A stretch of DNA of 64,000 nt from Imbricaverruca yamaguchii. Its lineage: Eukaryota; Arthropoda; Thecostraca; Neoverrucidae. Of the stretch, positions 47,825 to 60,414 are shown piece by piece. The stretch covers positions 124,001-188,000 of the forward strand of contig JAOTOL010001454.1 of the NCBI GenBank assembly GCA_034440575.1, written 5' to 3'. The stretch's first letter is position 1; each line of letters begins with the position of its first letter. Under the pieces are notes generated by a model, which saw only the letters and a program-made list of their open reading frames with translations, was not told where the DNA came from and made no database searches. The translations under genes and the position numbers were made by a program.

Positions 47825-49249
47825 AACGTATGGACGACGCACATAGACACATGATGTCAGCCCGTGGAGTGCAGACTACGCACACACAAAAAGAAACATT
47901 TGCTGGCGCACAAATAGCCAACAATCACATAGTATGCTTCGCATTTGACACGTGTAACACAAGGGTAGAAATACTTACAATATGCAACGGATAACCAAAA
48001 TATGTATGCATGTAAACATTTAAAAAATTACGAAAATGGTAAGTAAGCAGTTCGAGGCTGAGCGTAGTCATATATGTATGTAGAATAAAAACATGGTTCA
48101 ATAATGCAATCCAATGACAACGATTACATGAAATACAAGCATTAGTCAGTTGTGTTCTCCGTTTTTCTCTTCCTGAGAACTGAAATCGGGGAGGCCGGCA
48201 GGGATCGGGAATTCTGTCGGAATGATGAGCTTCGTATCCTGCACACTCGACACCACTCCTGCAGACTGAAGAGCAGTTGAGGGATCGCTTGGTGGGGAAT
48301 AACTAATTTATCGTCGGCTGCCCAGGAAATGCTCACATATGTCACCCATGCACTTCACTAAGTGGTCTACTTTAACCAGTACGATTCTGGACAATTTCTG
48401 ACTCTGATGTTACGACTCAAGAGCGACTGGAAATTGTTCAGAAAGTTCCATTTGCGACCGATGCTCACTGGCTGTGGGCCTATGTATTGTACGTAAGCCA
48501 CAGCCTTGGGTCTGATCGCAGTTTGCCTCGCGTTTGGACGGCGGACGTCTTTTTCTTGGCGCTGTTCCGACCGACGATTAGTCGCGTCACGCAGCGGGAT
48601 TACGAGCAAGACAACAGCCGCCTAAATATTCCGCATTAACCTTCCGCGTCGTCGAGGCGACGCCACTCGGCGCCGGGGTTCCTGCCACGGCGCGGGAGTT
48701 CCCGCCACGGCGCGGGACAAATGCGGGATCAGCCGGCGACCGAACGCGGCCCTGTCACCTGGGGGCGCGGCCCTGTCACCTGGGGGCGCGGCCCCGTCAC
48801 CTGGTGGGCGCGGCTCAAGTAGGGCGGCGGCGGACGCCGCTCCGATTGGCCGGCACATTATTCACGATTGGACAGCTGAGTCATCTGCCGACGACCGGTC
48901 CCCGCCTAATTGCGCTTTCCTGCGCGTCGCCGTCGCCGACCGCCGACCGGGCGGCTGACCGCCCCGCCGCATGAATGTTTGATTATTTTCGTCAACCAAC
49001 AATCGAACGCCACTACTCAATATAACCATGGCAACGGGGAAACAAAGTTGTGAAAAGTGGACATTGCTCAGCTGGCGCGCTCGCCCAAGCGGCTGCGGCC
49101 GGGTGCCGGGCTTCGGCGCAGGAGTAGGTGCCGCTCGCCGTCGCAGTACACACACGGCGACAATAGACGCACTTCGGCGACGGCGCCTTTTGTGTTCCAC
49201 AGCCGTTCGGGTCGCGGCGATCGGCACTTTCCAAGCACTTCAACAAACA

Positions 49250-49630
49250 TGCACGACCAGCAGGAGCGGGATACGCGACCAGCAGCAGCACGGCCAGCAG
49301 GAGCGGGATACATGACCAGCAGGAGCGGGATACGCGACCAGCAGGAGCGGGATACATGACCAGCAGGAGCGGGATGTACGGCCAGCAGGAGCGGGATGCA
49401 CGGCCAGCAGGAGCAGGATGCCAGGCCAGCAGGAGCAGGATGCCTGGCCAGCAGGAGCGGGATGCACGACGAGCAGGAGCGGGATACACGACCAGCAGGA
49501 GCAGGATGTACGGCCAGCAGAAGCGGGATGTACGGCCAGCAGGAGCGGGATGCACGGCCAGCAGGAGCGGGATGTACGGCCAGCAGCAGCACGTCGAACA
49601 GGAGCGGGATGCACGGCTAGCAGGAGCGGT
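49250..49630 (+). repeat. 22 bp minisatellite, about 17 copies
   Basis: The unit is CCAGCAGGAGCGGGATGTAC plus GG, with ACATGA/CGCGA/GCACG variants. The long open frames here on both strands are repeat-derived. Confidence 0.95.
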
Positions 49631-50339
49631 TAGAGGTCGCCATTTATCTGCACGTAAGCAGGTGGATTTGTGATCCATAACCCATCCTTAGTGTGACCAT
49701 GACCACATGGGGAACGGAATGATGGATAAACGTGCATCTGCCTGGAAAGACATCGAGGACAAACCGAGTTAGGAGGACATGCCCCTCCAGTCTCCTCCCA
49801 GCGGTCCCACTCAAGAGTGAGCTCGCGCCACATGCTGTAGGCCGAACTGCAAGGAACCTACATCCTGCAGTACAGTTTGCAACCGCGACCAGCTTGCATA
49901 CAGTGGAGTACCTAGGATTTGAGTCGGGGGAACAAACTGATTTGGAAGGGGCTCACCGACCCCCATTCTTCAAAAAGCCCCCGGACTTCGAGTACTATTT
50001 CTCCAAAGGGGCCCATCGTTATTTTATGTAAACAAAATAATAAAGGGCAAACTTAATTTTCATGCAGATTTGACCCAATCCGCCACCATCGTTTCTGAAT
50101 CGCCGGATTTCTAGCCGAGCTCCCCACGCTGGTCGAAGATTTCTCCCTTGCCACATGATAGACTTGCGCCAAATTTGATGCGGGGGGGGGGGGGCTGGAG
50201 TGTCGCTTGTAATTTCACATTAGTTAAATTCGGTGATTATTTCTCTTCTTCCTACAATTACGTACAACGTGCTACGATTACAATTCCTACGATTACGATG
50301 TGCCTGATCTTTTTCTTTTTAGGACTACATCGCTTTTGC

Positions 50340-51235
50340 AATATAGTCCCAAGCTTGTTTGTGAAGCCCTTAAGCGGTCTCACGGGCCCAGTGTGCTTTG
50401 CGGGCCTCATGTGCAATGTTTTTAGAGCTCTCGGTGTGCTTACTTAGGGCTGCAATGCATGTTTTAAAGCCCTGCCACTTTTCCGAGACTCGGCGCGCCT
50501 TGCAGGGTCTGATGCATTTTCGGCCCCTCGTTGCGCTCTTAGGGTCCCGCTATGTCTACTTGTGTCTCCTGACGCCCATGTGTGGGCTTCAATACGACTT
50601 TGGGGGGGCTCAATTTGGATTTATCTGGATCCTGGCGCGACATTTTGCGCCCAGACGAGTGGTTCCGGGGACCCAACACCAGTTGCCTGGTTTGCGCAAA
50701 ATAAAGCTCAGCATTATTTTGCGGGGCTCAAGCCCAACCTTTGGAGCTCCCATGATGATTTTCAAGGTCCCCGACACGGCATTTTGTGGCTTCCAGCGTA
50801 AATTACAGGGGCACCGGCCCGACGTTTTGGCTCCCCGGCGTGATTTCCAAGGGCACCATTTCGAGTTTTAGGTCTTCAGCGCGATTTTCCTGGGCACCAG
50901 CCCGACCTTTTGAGGCTCCAGTGTGATTTTGAGTTACCCGGGACTATTGTGGGGGCCCAAAGATATTTTCACGGCCTCGGCCAAATTTTTGAAGCACCCA
51001 GCGTCATTGATAAGGATCCGGAACGATTTGGGGGGTCCAAATGTGATTTTCATGTGTCTCGGTGCGATTGTGGTGCCCCAAACGAATTTTCAGGGGCCCA
51101 TGCGCGACGTTTTGAGTCCCGCAATGTCATTCCAGGGGTACCGGTGCGATTTTTGGGAGACCAGTGGGATTTTTAGATGGTCCAGCGCAATTTTTGGGAA
51201 CCCTGGCGGGATTCTTGGGACCCCACGGCCACAGC
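50340..51235 (+). repeat. Very degenerate ~30 bp satellite-like repeat
   Basis: A recurring pattern of a G-run, then CNCC, then AG(C/T)G(C/T)GATTTT recurs every 25-35 bp for about 900 bp, for example CTCCAGTGTGATTTT, CTTCAGCGCGATTTT and GTCCAGCGCAATTTT. It looks like an old, eroded minisatellite. A 157-codon plus-strand frame inside is not recognised. Confidence 0.7.
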
Positions 51236-52250
51236 CAACACAGGGGGCGGGGAAACTGCCTCCAATTCCCCACTTCGGTACGCCACCACCTGCATAACAT
51301 GTGAACAATGGAGCACTCAGAGGGGATGGGGACGACGATCCTCTCCCGGAGCCATAGAAAATGCGCGCTTTCCTCACATTCATTTTATGGCGCTCAGTTG
51401 AAAATGGCTCCAAATACAAATGCCGGCGCCTCCTCACGCGAAATATCTGCACAAGTTTCTGTATGAGGTGCAATCTTTTCGCAACACGAAAGAGCATCCG
51501 GGCGACATGAGGTGGGGAGTGGCAACCGCCTACTGGCAAACCACGCAAATGGCAAATTTCACTTTTCCCGACAAGCAACACACAAACTATGCCAGATGCC
51601 AACAGACGCTGTGCGTATGTCTGAAATGATGCACGCTATCGATGTATCCTGAGTACATGATCGCATGCAACAAGTCTATGAAAGCACCTGAATACGCAAA
51701 AGTGTAACTACGAGTCGCCTCCATATGATGTGTCCAGTGCTATTATTTGACTAAGAAGATCACGAGCGAGCAAGGCGTGGAAAGCATAACATGAATACAA
51801 CTTGGCTTTATTGCTTTTTTGCCTCTGCTCTTCCGAATATAAAATCGTGGATCTAGAGTGTCCAGACAGTGCACTCAGAGGATCTAGCCAATGGATTTTG
51901 CATACAATGTCAGTTGGCATGGCCCCTACCATCCCCCGTCGTGGCGGCCCAGTACCTTTCCGGCGAAATACTCAGGTGATATCAGGTAACATGCAGGATC
52001 ACCGCGAACCCCGTACGGCTCCCGGTGGAATCACCGCGAACCCTGTACGACTCCAAGTGGAATCGCCGCGAACCCCGTATCGCTCCAGGTGGAATTACCG
52101 TACGGCCCCAGGTATTGTTACCGGGAACACTACGCGGCGTCAGGTTCGCCATGTCTGGGCCGCGCCAGCACGCCACTGCCAGGCAGTGTGCCGGTTTATG
52201 TGACAATTACCGCATGTGGGGTGGACGGTGGCCGGCCGATCGGTCAATGA

Positions 52251-52288
52251 GGACGTCCGTTCTGCCGCCGAAGGCAGAACGGACGTCC
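52251..52288. repeat. Perfect 16 bp inverted repeat
   Basis: GGACGTCCGTTCTGCC and its complement are separated by 6 nt (GCCGAA). The arm itself starts with the palindrome GGACGTCC, and a third half-copy (CCGTTCTGCC) follows directly. Confidence 0.9.
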
Positions 52289-52836
52289 GTTCTGCCATGC
52301 CGCCGCCTAGCACCGCCGGGAAATGCACGACAGGAGTCGGTAGCGCGATTGCACACGGTGAATTGGGTTTGCTTGAGACTGCTGGGTAATGTTTGAGTTA
52401 TACGTCGAAATACGACAGTAGGGCCACCCCACACTCATTCAAGTGGGGCAAGTAGATTCCACTTATGTTGCGCCTGCCGGTGAATGTAGGCCATTGGCCA
52501 ACAAGGCCAAGCGTACTAAAAGATCGAACAATTTGTGAGCACGTAAAAGAGCAATCAGTCCGAAAGCCTTCTTCAAGCGAACATTCGCTGGTACTCAACA
52601 AATGAGGAAGGCATACAGTGATGCAGATCGGCTTGTGATTTGGGCTTTGGTGTGCATCAGCTACATGTTGCGTGCTTCAACTGCTATTCATACTCTGATG
52701 CAAGCTATGATGTCCAAACCGTGGTCATGGTATGATGCACAGGGTGCAGCACAGTGGAAGAGTGCCAGGTGTCCCGACACTGATGTCTCAGCGATGCAGG
52801 CTATGGAGTTTGGCGGGTCGCCGGCCGCCATGACAG

Positions 52837-52982
52837 GTCGCCTGCGCCAGGTCGCCTGCGCCAGGTCCCCTGCACCAGGTCGCCTGCGCCAGGTCGCCTG
52901 CGCCAGGTCGCCTGCGCCAGGTCGCCTGCGCCAGGTCGCCTGCGCCAGGTCACCTGCGCCAGGTCGCCTGCGCCAGGTCGCA
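52837..52982 (+). repeat. 14 bp minisatellite, about 10 copies
   Basis: The unit CGCCTGCGCCAGGT has a few CCCCTGCACC and CACCTG variants. Confidence 0.96.
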
Positions 52983-54536
52983 CTGGAGCGGTGACTCTTT
53001 CGGGCACGCCAGGCGACCATTACGCGTCGTTTGCTGGTGCGGCGAGGCCACACTGCCGCGACGGTGAGTCGGCGGCAGCGTCGTGAGGCGACGCTCCAGG
53101 TCGCCAGCCCTCCCTAGGCCAGCCGGCCGCAAAGGCGCACTTCTTGTGCGGCGACCCGGCGCGGCGGTGCGGCGGGGCGACTGGGTGGGGCGGGGGGTTC
53201 GGCTCCATAAGCCGCCGCCGGCCGAGTTGTGCCGCTCGGCGCGGCCGTCGCGTGTTTTCGTCGGCCGGCCGATCGAAGCTCGGTGCCGGTCAGCCGTCGG
53301 CCGGCGCCGGCCCGTTGCCGGAGGGACGACCCGGCCCGGCCGGCGGCCACCGCCACCGATCCGTCGCGACCGGCGCGGGGCCCACGACGTCCGGGCCCGT
53401 GCCCCGCGGCGTCCGGGACCCTGTCTGCGAAGTCTGGGACCGCGATCCGCGGCGTCCGGGCTCGTGATCCGCCACGACCGGGCGGGACGGGCATGGGGCT
53501 GGGTGCGGGCGCGACTCGGCACGGTCGCTGCCGGCCAAAAGACCGCATGGCTGAGCAGGCCTCCGCTGGTTGGCTGCTGGCAGATATCTCAGCTGGTCGC
53601 TGTTGATAGCAAGTCCGCACAATTCGGACAGGTCATCCGACAGGATGTGACATTCAGCTCGCCGTCGAATAGACGTACTGGCATTGCAGCTCGGTTTCCT
53701 AGGGAAGAATACGGAGGACATTGATAGTTCTACACAATGACCACGTTGACGTGGCGGTGGATGAATGAACATCTGAATGCGGTTTGAAAATACGAAAACC
53801 AATATGTCGTCGCATTGATAACACCATATGAGTTCGACTTCTTCTTGTCGTTTGTCCAACCCTAAGAATGTTTGTTCACCTCAACATCATAGTGCATACA
53901 CCCTCACCCTTCACTAGTGTCAGTGCACATTGAACAATCCCGTGAGCTGCGGTGGCATTGAATGAGATTGTGGACGGATCGGGCAGTCTAGCGAGATCCT
54001 TGCGAACATATATGGGAAACTATCCATGTTTCAGACGGTTTTCGCTACGCTTTGAGTCAGCGGGTGCTTAATTCCTGTATTTGGACGCGCATACAACTGT
54101 GATTTCTCAGGTAAGATAGCTCAAAGGCGGCAAGAGAGTACTGTGGTTGATGTGATGGAGTTCGTCTATTCACTTGGTATACTACGTGTGTTGTTCCGTG
54201 TGAAGCACGGGTGTTCAGGGCAGAACATTACCAACTTCTGGTCCGGCTCATATATTTGGTTTTGATTCTGGTATGCATTTCACTTGTGCATAATTGCTGG
54301 ACATGATGATATGTTATGGAAAAGTTAGTTGTGTACGTTCATTGAGATAGTGCTTTCTGTTCACTGAAGGTCAAAACATCGGTGGTAGGAGGGAGGGAGA
54401 CATTCCAAGCAGTTGCTGAACTTGGAGAAATTACATCGCACATTGACACTATCCATAAAATCCAAAATTTGTAAAAAGGCTGTGTACAAGTCGTGTGTCA
54501 TCATGTAATACTGCGAATGTACTTGTCAAGATATTG

Positions 54537-54765
54537 TTAACCCGCGCCGTTTTTCCGGTCAAATCCTCCCACCCCGTCTCTGGGGGAGGGGGGGGCGGTT
54601 GAAGACCCCCTCTAAAATCCAAACTAAGCATCGCACGAAACGAAAGATGCGGCATCGGAAAGCGCTCGACGAGTAGGGTCCGGGTCCACCCTCCAAAACA
54701 ATTTTCCCCCAAAAGTGATGTCACCAGGGGGCTAGATTTTCACGACTTTTCACGACTTACATGTA
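54537..54765 (+). mobile_element. Truncated TTAA element (family A)
   Basis: About 225 bp starting TTAACCCGCGCCGT matches the first 225 bp of the 24083 copy in the same orientation, including CGGTTGAAGACCCCCTCTAA, GCATCGGAAAGCGCTCGA and CTAGATTTT...CGACTTTTCACGACTTACAT. It then stops abruptly and the right half and right end are missing. Confidence 0.8.
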
Positions 54766-55508
54766 TTACAATTTTTATCTGGGATGAGCAAAAGCAGTGT
54801 TTTTTCCAACATGTTATGATGTTTTGACATATAGGGTCGGCACTTGATCTGATCTGACCAGTGACATGTGCTCTACACAGAGCCTGACGAATGTTATTGC
54901 ATCCACGGAGTATTGGGAGCACCCAGATGATAACTAAAAGTGCATACTATATGCTGCAATTTACGAGGCGTTTTATGCTCGATGTGTGAGAAGTCTACTT
55001 TTTTCTTCGAAAATGTGACTTTTCGCCTGACCTTAGTGGTTACACTATCACTCCCGTTTACGAAAACCGTGTTCAACTGCGAAACCTTCCCCCACCCCAC
55101 ACGGCCGTTTTTGTGTCGTCTAACGCGTTTCGTTTGTAAACGTCAGGGGTCGAGCCTCTCCCCTCCTTCACCGGCGAATATGGCAAAACGTCGAAAACGA
55201 GCGACGACTCAGTTTGTTCCCATCGGCTTTTGTGACACACATATATGCTTTGTTGGCTAGGTCGTGCTGAGTTCGCACTCATCGCTGCTGGTCGGTAAGA
55301 GTCAACTCACTCTCTCACCGATCACAGTTGGCAAGAATCGCACTCGCCAGCTGGCTGGCAAGAGTAAAACTCACAGCACTCGATCGCTCCCCAGCGCCAT
55401 CTCACTCCGAAGGTGGTCTGTACGAGTCGACTCGCTCGCCGCTGGCCACGGTCCGGGTAATCGTCAGCCGATTGGCGGCTGGATGTGGATGGCGACCCAC
55501 TCACTCAC

Positions 55509-55664
55509 CCGCTGGTTGTTGTAGAAGGGGTCGATATCCTCGATGGGAACGCCGACCAGCTCCGGTGGGAAGTCGGGCTTGATGCGCATGGGCAGTCCGT
55601 TCCCGGCCTCCAGCGTCTGATCCGGCTGCGGTCCGTCGTCCTCATCCTCATCTTGATACACCAC
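55509..55664 (-). CDS. para: Voltage-gated sodium channel (para-type), N-terminal cytoplasmic exon
   Basis: This 156 nt internal exon gives 52 codons of the cytoplasmic N-terminus. It has an acidic run (DEDEDDGPQPDQTLEAG), then PPELVGVPIEDIDPFYNNQR, which matches the conserved para segment ending in EDIDPYY just before TFVVV. The donor reads CGG|gtgagt and the acceptor tacag|GTG, giving phase 0 at both ends. The next exon starts in phase 0 with TFVVVNRG, exactly as the family expects. The upstream exon carrying the start methionine is not recognisable between this exon and the window end, so the gene is 5'-incomplete here. The acceptor has a poor pyrimidine tract, so the 5' boundary is less certain than the donor. 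Identity is from the family pattern; channel function is inferred. Confidence 0.9.
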
Positions 55665-57339
55665 CTGTACCGCACACCACCGGTCAGCACCACCGTCGTG
55701 TACCGCGTGCGATCGGTCGGCACCATTCCCGTGTGTGTGCGCGTGCCACCGGTCAGCATCAACCCCGTGTACCTGGTATCACAAGTCAATCAGAGACACT
55801 ACCGCACAACACGATCGCACGATACGATGAATGATAGCACCATCAGTTACTTGATATGACCATAATTATTTGTTCATACATCTTTCTACTTACGTATTTA
55901 TTCATTTATTGGATACATCGAACACTCCTGTTCAATGGCTATTATATCTCTCATCAAAGATTTTGCGCAATACAAGATGACATTAATATGTTTTGCAGGT
56001 ATATGGATTCCTTGTAGCACTAATCGTGGCGGAAATAACATAGAGAAGACGAAATACGTGAAGGTCTGTAAGTGTCGTTGGAGGACTACCTGAAGGGACT
56101 GCTCGACCATATTTTGTCTCTTTGGGGGGGGGGGGATACTGCAGATGGTAGCGCATTCTACATGACTGCGGAATTGTATGATAATTGTTTCCGCCCGGTC
56201 TCCGATTTGACGACACAGGATGTGAAGCATCTGCGTAGTTGTGGCGCTTCCCACCGAGCTTAAGTAGTCTGACAAGAGTAAGTGCAAGTGAATAAACTTA
56301 CCTACAAACTAAGCGTGCAACGCATCCTGCGAAGGCACCCACAGTCGTTTACAGCGTACACATAGGTAGATAGATATCGTATATCTAAAACCAAACTAGA
56401 AGAAGCATCAGTCGCCGTCACCGCGTGTGCACCATTCCTCGCGCGACTGCGTCATACCGCCGCAGTCCGGGCATCAACTACAATCAGAGACGTCGCACTC
56501 CACCGGGCCACAGCAGCGCAACGGAGCAATGTGTCAGCTCGCACGCAAGGCAGCCGCGAAACACTGCCGGCCACTGTGTCACGGGTCTCCTTCACCGACG
56601 CCTCGCCGTGCAATTCGCCGGGTCCGGCGGCCATCCAGGGCGGTTGGTGGGCGTGAGCAGGCCAGTGAATAGTGCAGCTCGACCGGGTGGTCCGTCAGGA
56701 ATAATCTGAGCGGACTTTGGCCACTTGAGGCGTGCGTTCAAAGTCGTCCGGACGGCACAGATTCTTTGAGAATGTTGGTGGATGGTAGTTGGAGAATGTG
56801 GCCAGTCGGAACGCTTCCATCGCGATTGTCATTCGAGGCCGTCCGAACGACCACGAACCTGTCTGACACCTAGAACCCTCCATACTGAACGCACCAAGTG
56901 ACGTTAGGGTACTTGGTCGGTGATTGTGATCATTGCGCTTTTGTTTTTATGAGGCGGACGCTCCGCAAAAGCGTTGCAAGGAGGCTGTTCGAGAAATCTG
57001 ACTGGGGAGTTGGGACAATTAAAAATATTATATTTCGAATACCCTACCAGATTGGAATAGCTAACATCCGTCGGGTCTGCTCAATACATTCTTTATATGA
57101 TACAATATTGCTATATTTCGAGTAAATGCTAATTTAGTGCAGAATATCGGCACAATCGGCCTCTCAGGAAAAGGGGAAGTTGGGGGATGGCTCATTTCCC
57201 CCTACGCTCACTTGATTCGCCCCGGGCGTTCTGTGGTATTCGATTAGCTTGGAGGTCACGTTTCGATACAATGCCACAAGGTGTATTGTGGAAAAGCCAA
57301 TGTTGAGGCTTGTTTTTGCAAGCGTTGGATGAATCGTGA

Positions 57340-58304
57340 TTAACACGCGGCCTGGAGGGCCTCGAAAAATTACGCGCATTGGAGGGGGCGGATTCCGTCC
57401 CCCCTAAGATCTCGGCTCCCATTACGGGTAGACAACGAAATTCACAGAGTGGATGGGCACGATAGTAATCTCTATTGTGTGCAAATTTCGTGACCTTAGG
57501 TCAATATCTTCAGGGTCAAATGAGGTCAAAATAACAAAATGTTCTGGTTTTGCGTGGTTTGGCTTGTCATTGGTATGGATCGCTGTGATTGTGTCTAAAT
57601 GTTCCAAAATTGGCATTAATGATGTTTTGGACATTACTAATGATGCAATACATATGCGAGATCCGCCATTTGACCTCAGGTCACCTATATAGGAGCACTT
57701 TATCAGGTCATTACCTCTCCAGTTACCGGAACCGGGCTGCCCACCCAACTGCTCCGTTTGGCAGCTCGGCAAAATCGGCTTCGCAAAGAAAGGAGTGAAA
57801 TGCATGAACAAAACATAGAAACGCTAAGGCACACAATGACGAACAGTAGATTTCGGGATGTGTAGGGAGGACAATGCAAAGTGACATCAATCGCATGACA
57901 GTCATTTGCATTTATGACAAAATTCCAGTTGACCAAGCTTGGTTCCTTTAGCCTGTCATGATGACCTCGGCGACCTAACATGACTTTTAAGTTATATGGC
58001 ATAACAATATGCATCAAACAAGTCGCTAGTGTTGTCAAGAACACTTCCCTTTTGCCAATATGCGGGAAGCGCATCAGCGCCGATTTTTGTGGTCTGGCGC
58101 TGCGTTTTTTTTCAAAGAAACTTTAACAGCCCATAACTCAAGAACTTTTCGGCAGACTTTCATTTTTCTTGCTTTAAACAATGCGCCGTTCATTTCTAAG
58201 CAGGTACACAATGAATAGCGTATGTCGGACGGAAAAATCGGGAGTTATCTACGAAAACCGGAGGGGTGGGCGGATTTCGCAACCCCCTCCAGGGCGCGTG
58301 TTAA
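57340..58304. mobile_element. TTAA-flanked MITE (family C)
   Basis: A 965 bp stretch is bounded by TTAA, with terminal inverted repeats TTAACACGCGGCCTGGAGGG at the left and, read inward, TTAACACGCGCCCTGGAGGG at the right. The interior has AGGTCA-rich DNA and no convincing gene. The ends resemble but differ from families A and B, so it is probably a related but separate non-autonomous family. Confidence 0.75.
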
Positions 58305-60414
58305 AACATCGCATGGATTAACGTTTTCAAATCCGATCCAATCGACACCCGCACAAACCAATCAAACCTGCATTGATATCTGTACAAAAAACAGATATCC
58401 ATCTGTCGTCCAATCAGTTTTCTCAAATGTAAACTAGTTGAAACCTGATTGGACACACAAATAAATAGCATGCCGACAATCAACATTATAAAATATTTCA
58501 TCTAGCAAGACAAAAAACAAACTTAACATTTGATGCGAAATGTGGACATAGTGAATATGTACGTATCTAGACTGACAACCCTGAATGGGATGCTTAAACT
58601 AGCCCGCTACTAACAGCTAATGCGCGGCAGTCCGCGAGATAGGCGGTGTAGATTATTGCCTCCTTGTCCGCACGGTAAAGATCCCTCGGTGCTCTTCGAT
58701 AAAAGTAAGCTAAAGCTGGCACCCTGGAAATATCCAGTTTCTTGTCACTCGCAGCCCCGCCTCCACCCTGTTTCAGCTGCAAACCATTTTGAGGAGTGAA
58801 ATAAAACTAAAACCATCTGGACATCAGAGGTGTCTCCAACTCAGCCTCCGCCTTCAGCACCCAAAAGTCCCATACAATCTAATGGAAAATTATCTTAACG
58901 TAAATAATGCCCACTTGCCTGCACCTTAATTGCAAACACTTGCCTTTTAAGACTGGCATGTAACGTATTCGCTTTAAAGGAGGCGCTAAGCTCAGCCTCC
59001 ACTAGTCTCAGCATTTTATTTGGTAAAGTTCTGTTTGGAAAACAGAGTTAAATCAGATTTCCTCAATTTTCGTTTCCACGACAAAAGTTATAGAAACAAT
59101 CCGGTATTGAGTCCGTGTCCATTTATCTTGCCGAACTCTACCCGATCCGCTTCGTTATCCGAACGAAACTTGAGCACTACTAATGTCTAATCCATCTAAT
59201 CCGTGGTATGCTGCACACGTAATGTATATGTATGTTTGCTGTGAATGTGACGCATTAGCACCTAAAACTATACATGGCTAGAACATAGTTTGCGCGCCGA
59301 ACGCTGCAATCAATATTTTATCGGATTTCGGCTGGATTCTATTTCCGCTCGGGCGGCTTTGAAAGCACGCGAGGTCTCCCAACATTGACGTCACGTGTTC
59401 GGATGGCCGGGGACAATTTAATACCTGGCCGCAGTGGTCTATCACCTTTTGGACGTGCTGCGCCGATTTAAATTACGTCCAGCTCAAACGATGAGGCAGT
59501 GCGAGACGCCAGGGAAAATGAACGGTCCCACTATCAGTTTGTTTTTGCACTTTCCGACAGTCTTATCGTGAAGTTCAGTACGCCAGCCACAGCGGCGTAA
59601 CTTCGACGAAGCACCGCTAATACGTCTTTCTCGAAGATGAGGCCGCTCTCCACACATACACGCAAACGTCTTCTGTGGTAGATGATCCTCCCATCATATT
59701 AGTACCGTTAGGTGTCTACGCCCCCCCCATTTTCGCACCCCAACGCCGAGCGAAAGTAGCAAACGGCATTGGTGTACATGTGAAGTGACGTGATGAAGTG
59801 AAGTGACGTGAAGTGACCTCCTAGAAGTGACATGTGATGAAGCACTGACACCTCCCATGCTTTTATATGCTATATAATCGTGTGCGCTTCCCCGTGTAGT
59901 GGCTGCATGGTGCACCATGTGTCCGTACCCGCTAAGTTTGCGTCAGCCCTATCGAGCCGACCATCTACGAAGGTCGGGCCCCACAAGGAGTGCGCTCGCA
60001 CTAGCGATCAATGCTCGCGCTGTCGATCAATGCTCGCGCTGCCGATCAATGAAAATGGATGTTCACCGGCTACGGAGGCTAAGAAGAAGCCCGAGTCGGC
60101 ACCCAATAAAGAAGTGTCCTGGCCCCTGCCTGTCGTAAATGAACAAAGTCGCCAGAAATATTCATGATGTGAATAGGAAAACACCAAAACATCGGACACA
60201 TTGCGATCTGCGTTCGGCGACAAATATTCATATTTCTCGTATTGATGAAGTATACTGATCCGTGTGCACCTTGCTGTATGTCCCGTGTCCCCTAATAAAG
60301 GAGTCATGTCTGTAGCGCTCGTGATGAAGTGGACGCTTATTCGACTTCCGTCTACGTTCTGATCAGCGACTAAGGCGCACCCTCCGCCTAGCCCAGTCAC
60401 TCACCTACGTCCTC

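Larger units (their letters stand above)
47375..55508 (-). other. 8.1 kb intron between the N-terminal and S1 exons
   Basis: It contains a tRNA-derived SINE (47.5 kb), CpG-rich DNA at 48.6-49.2 and 53.0-53.6 kb, minisatellites at 49.25, 50.3-51.2 and 52.84 kb, a truncated TTAA element at 54.54 kb and a hairpin at 52.25 kb. The frames of 100-213 codons at 53.0-53.7 kb overlap on both strands, are Arg/Pro/Gly-rich and look like GC-rich shadows. No gene is recognised. Confidence 0.75.

Noticed and set aside
53083..53859. Long overlapping frames (107-213 codons) on both strands
   Set aside because: Very GC-rich DNA has few stops; composition is Arg/Pro/Gly/Ala on both strands with no domain.
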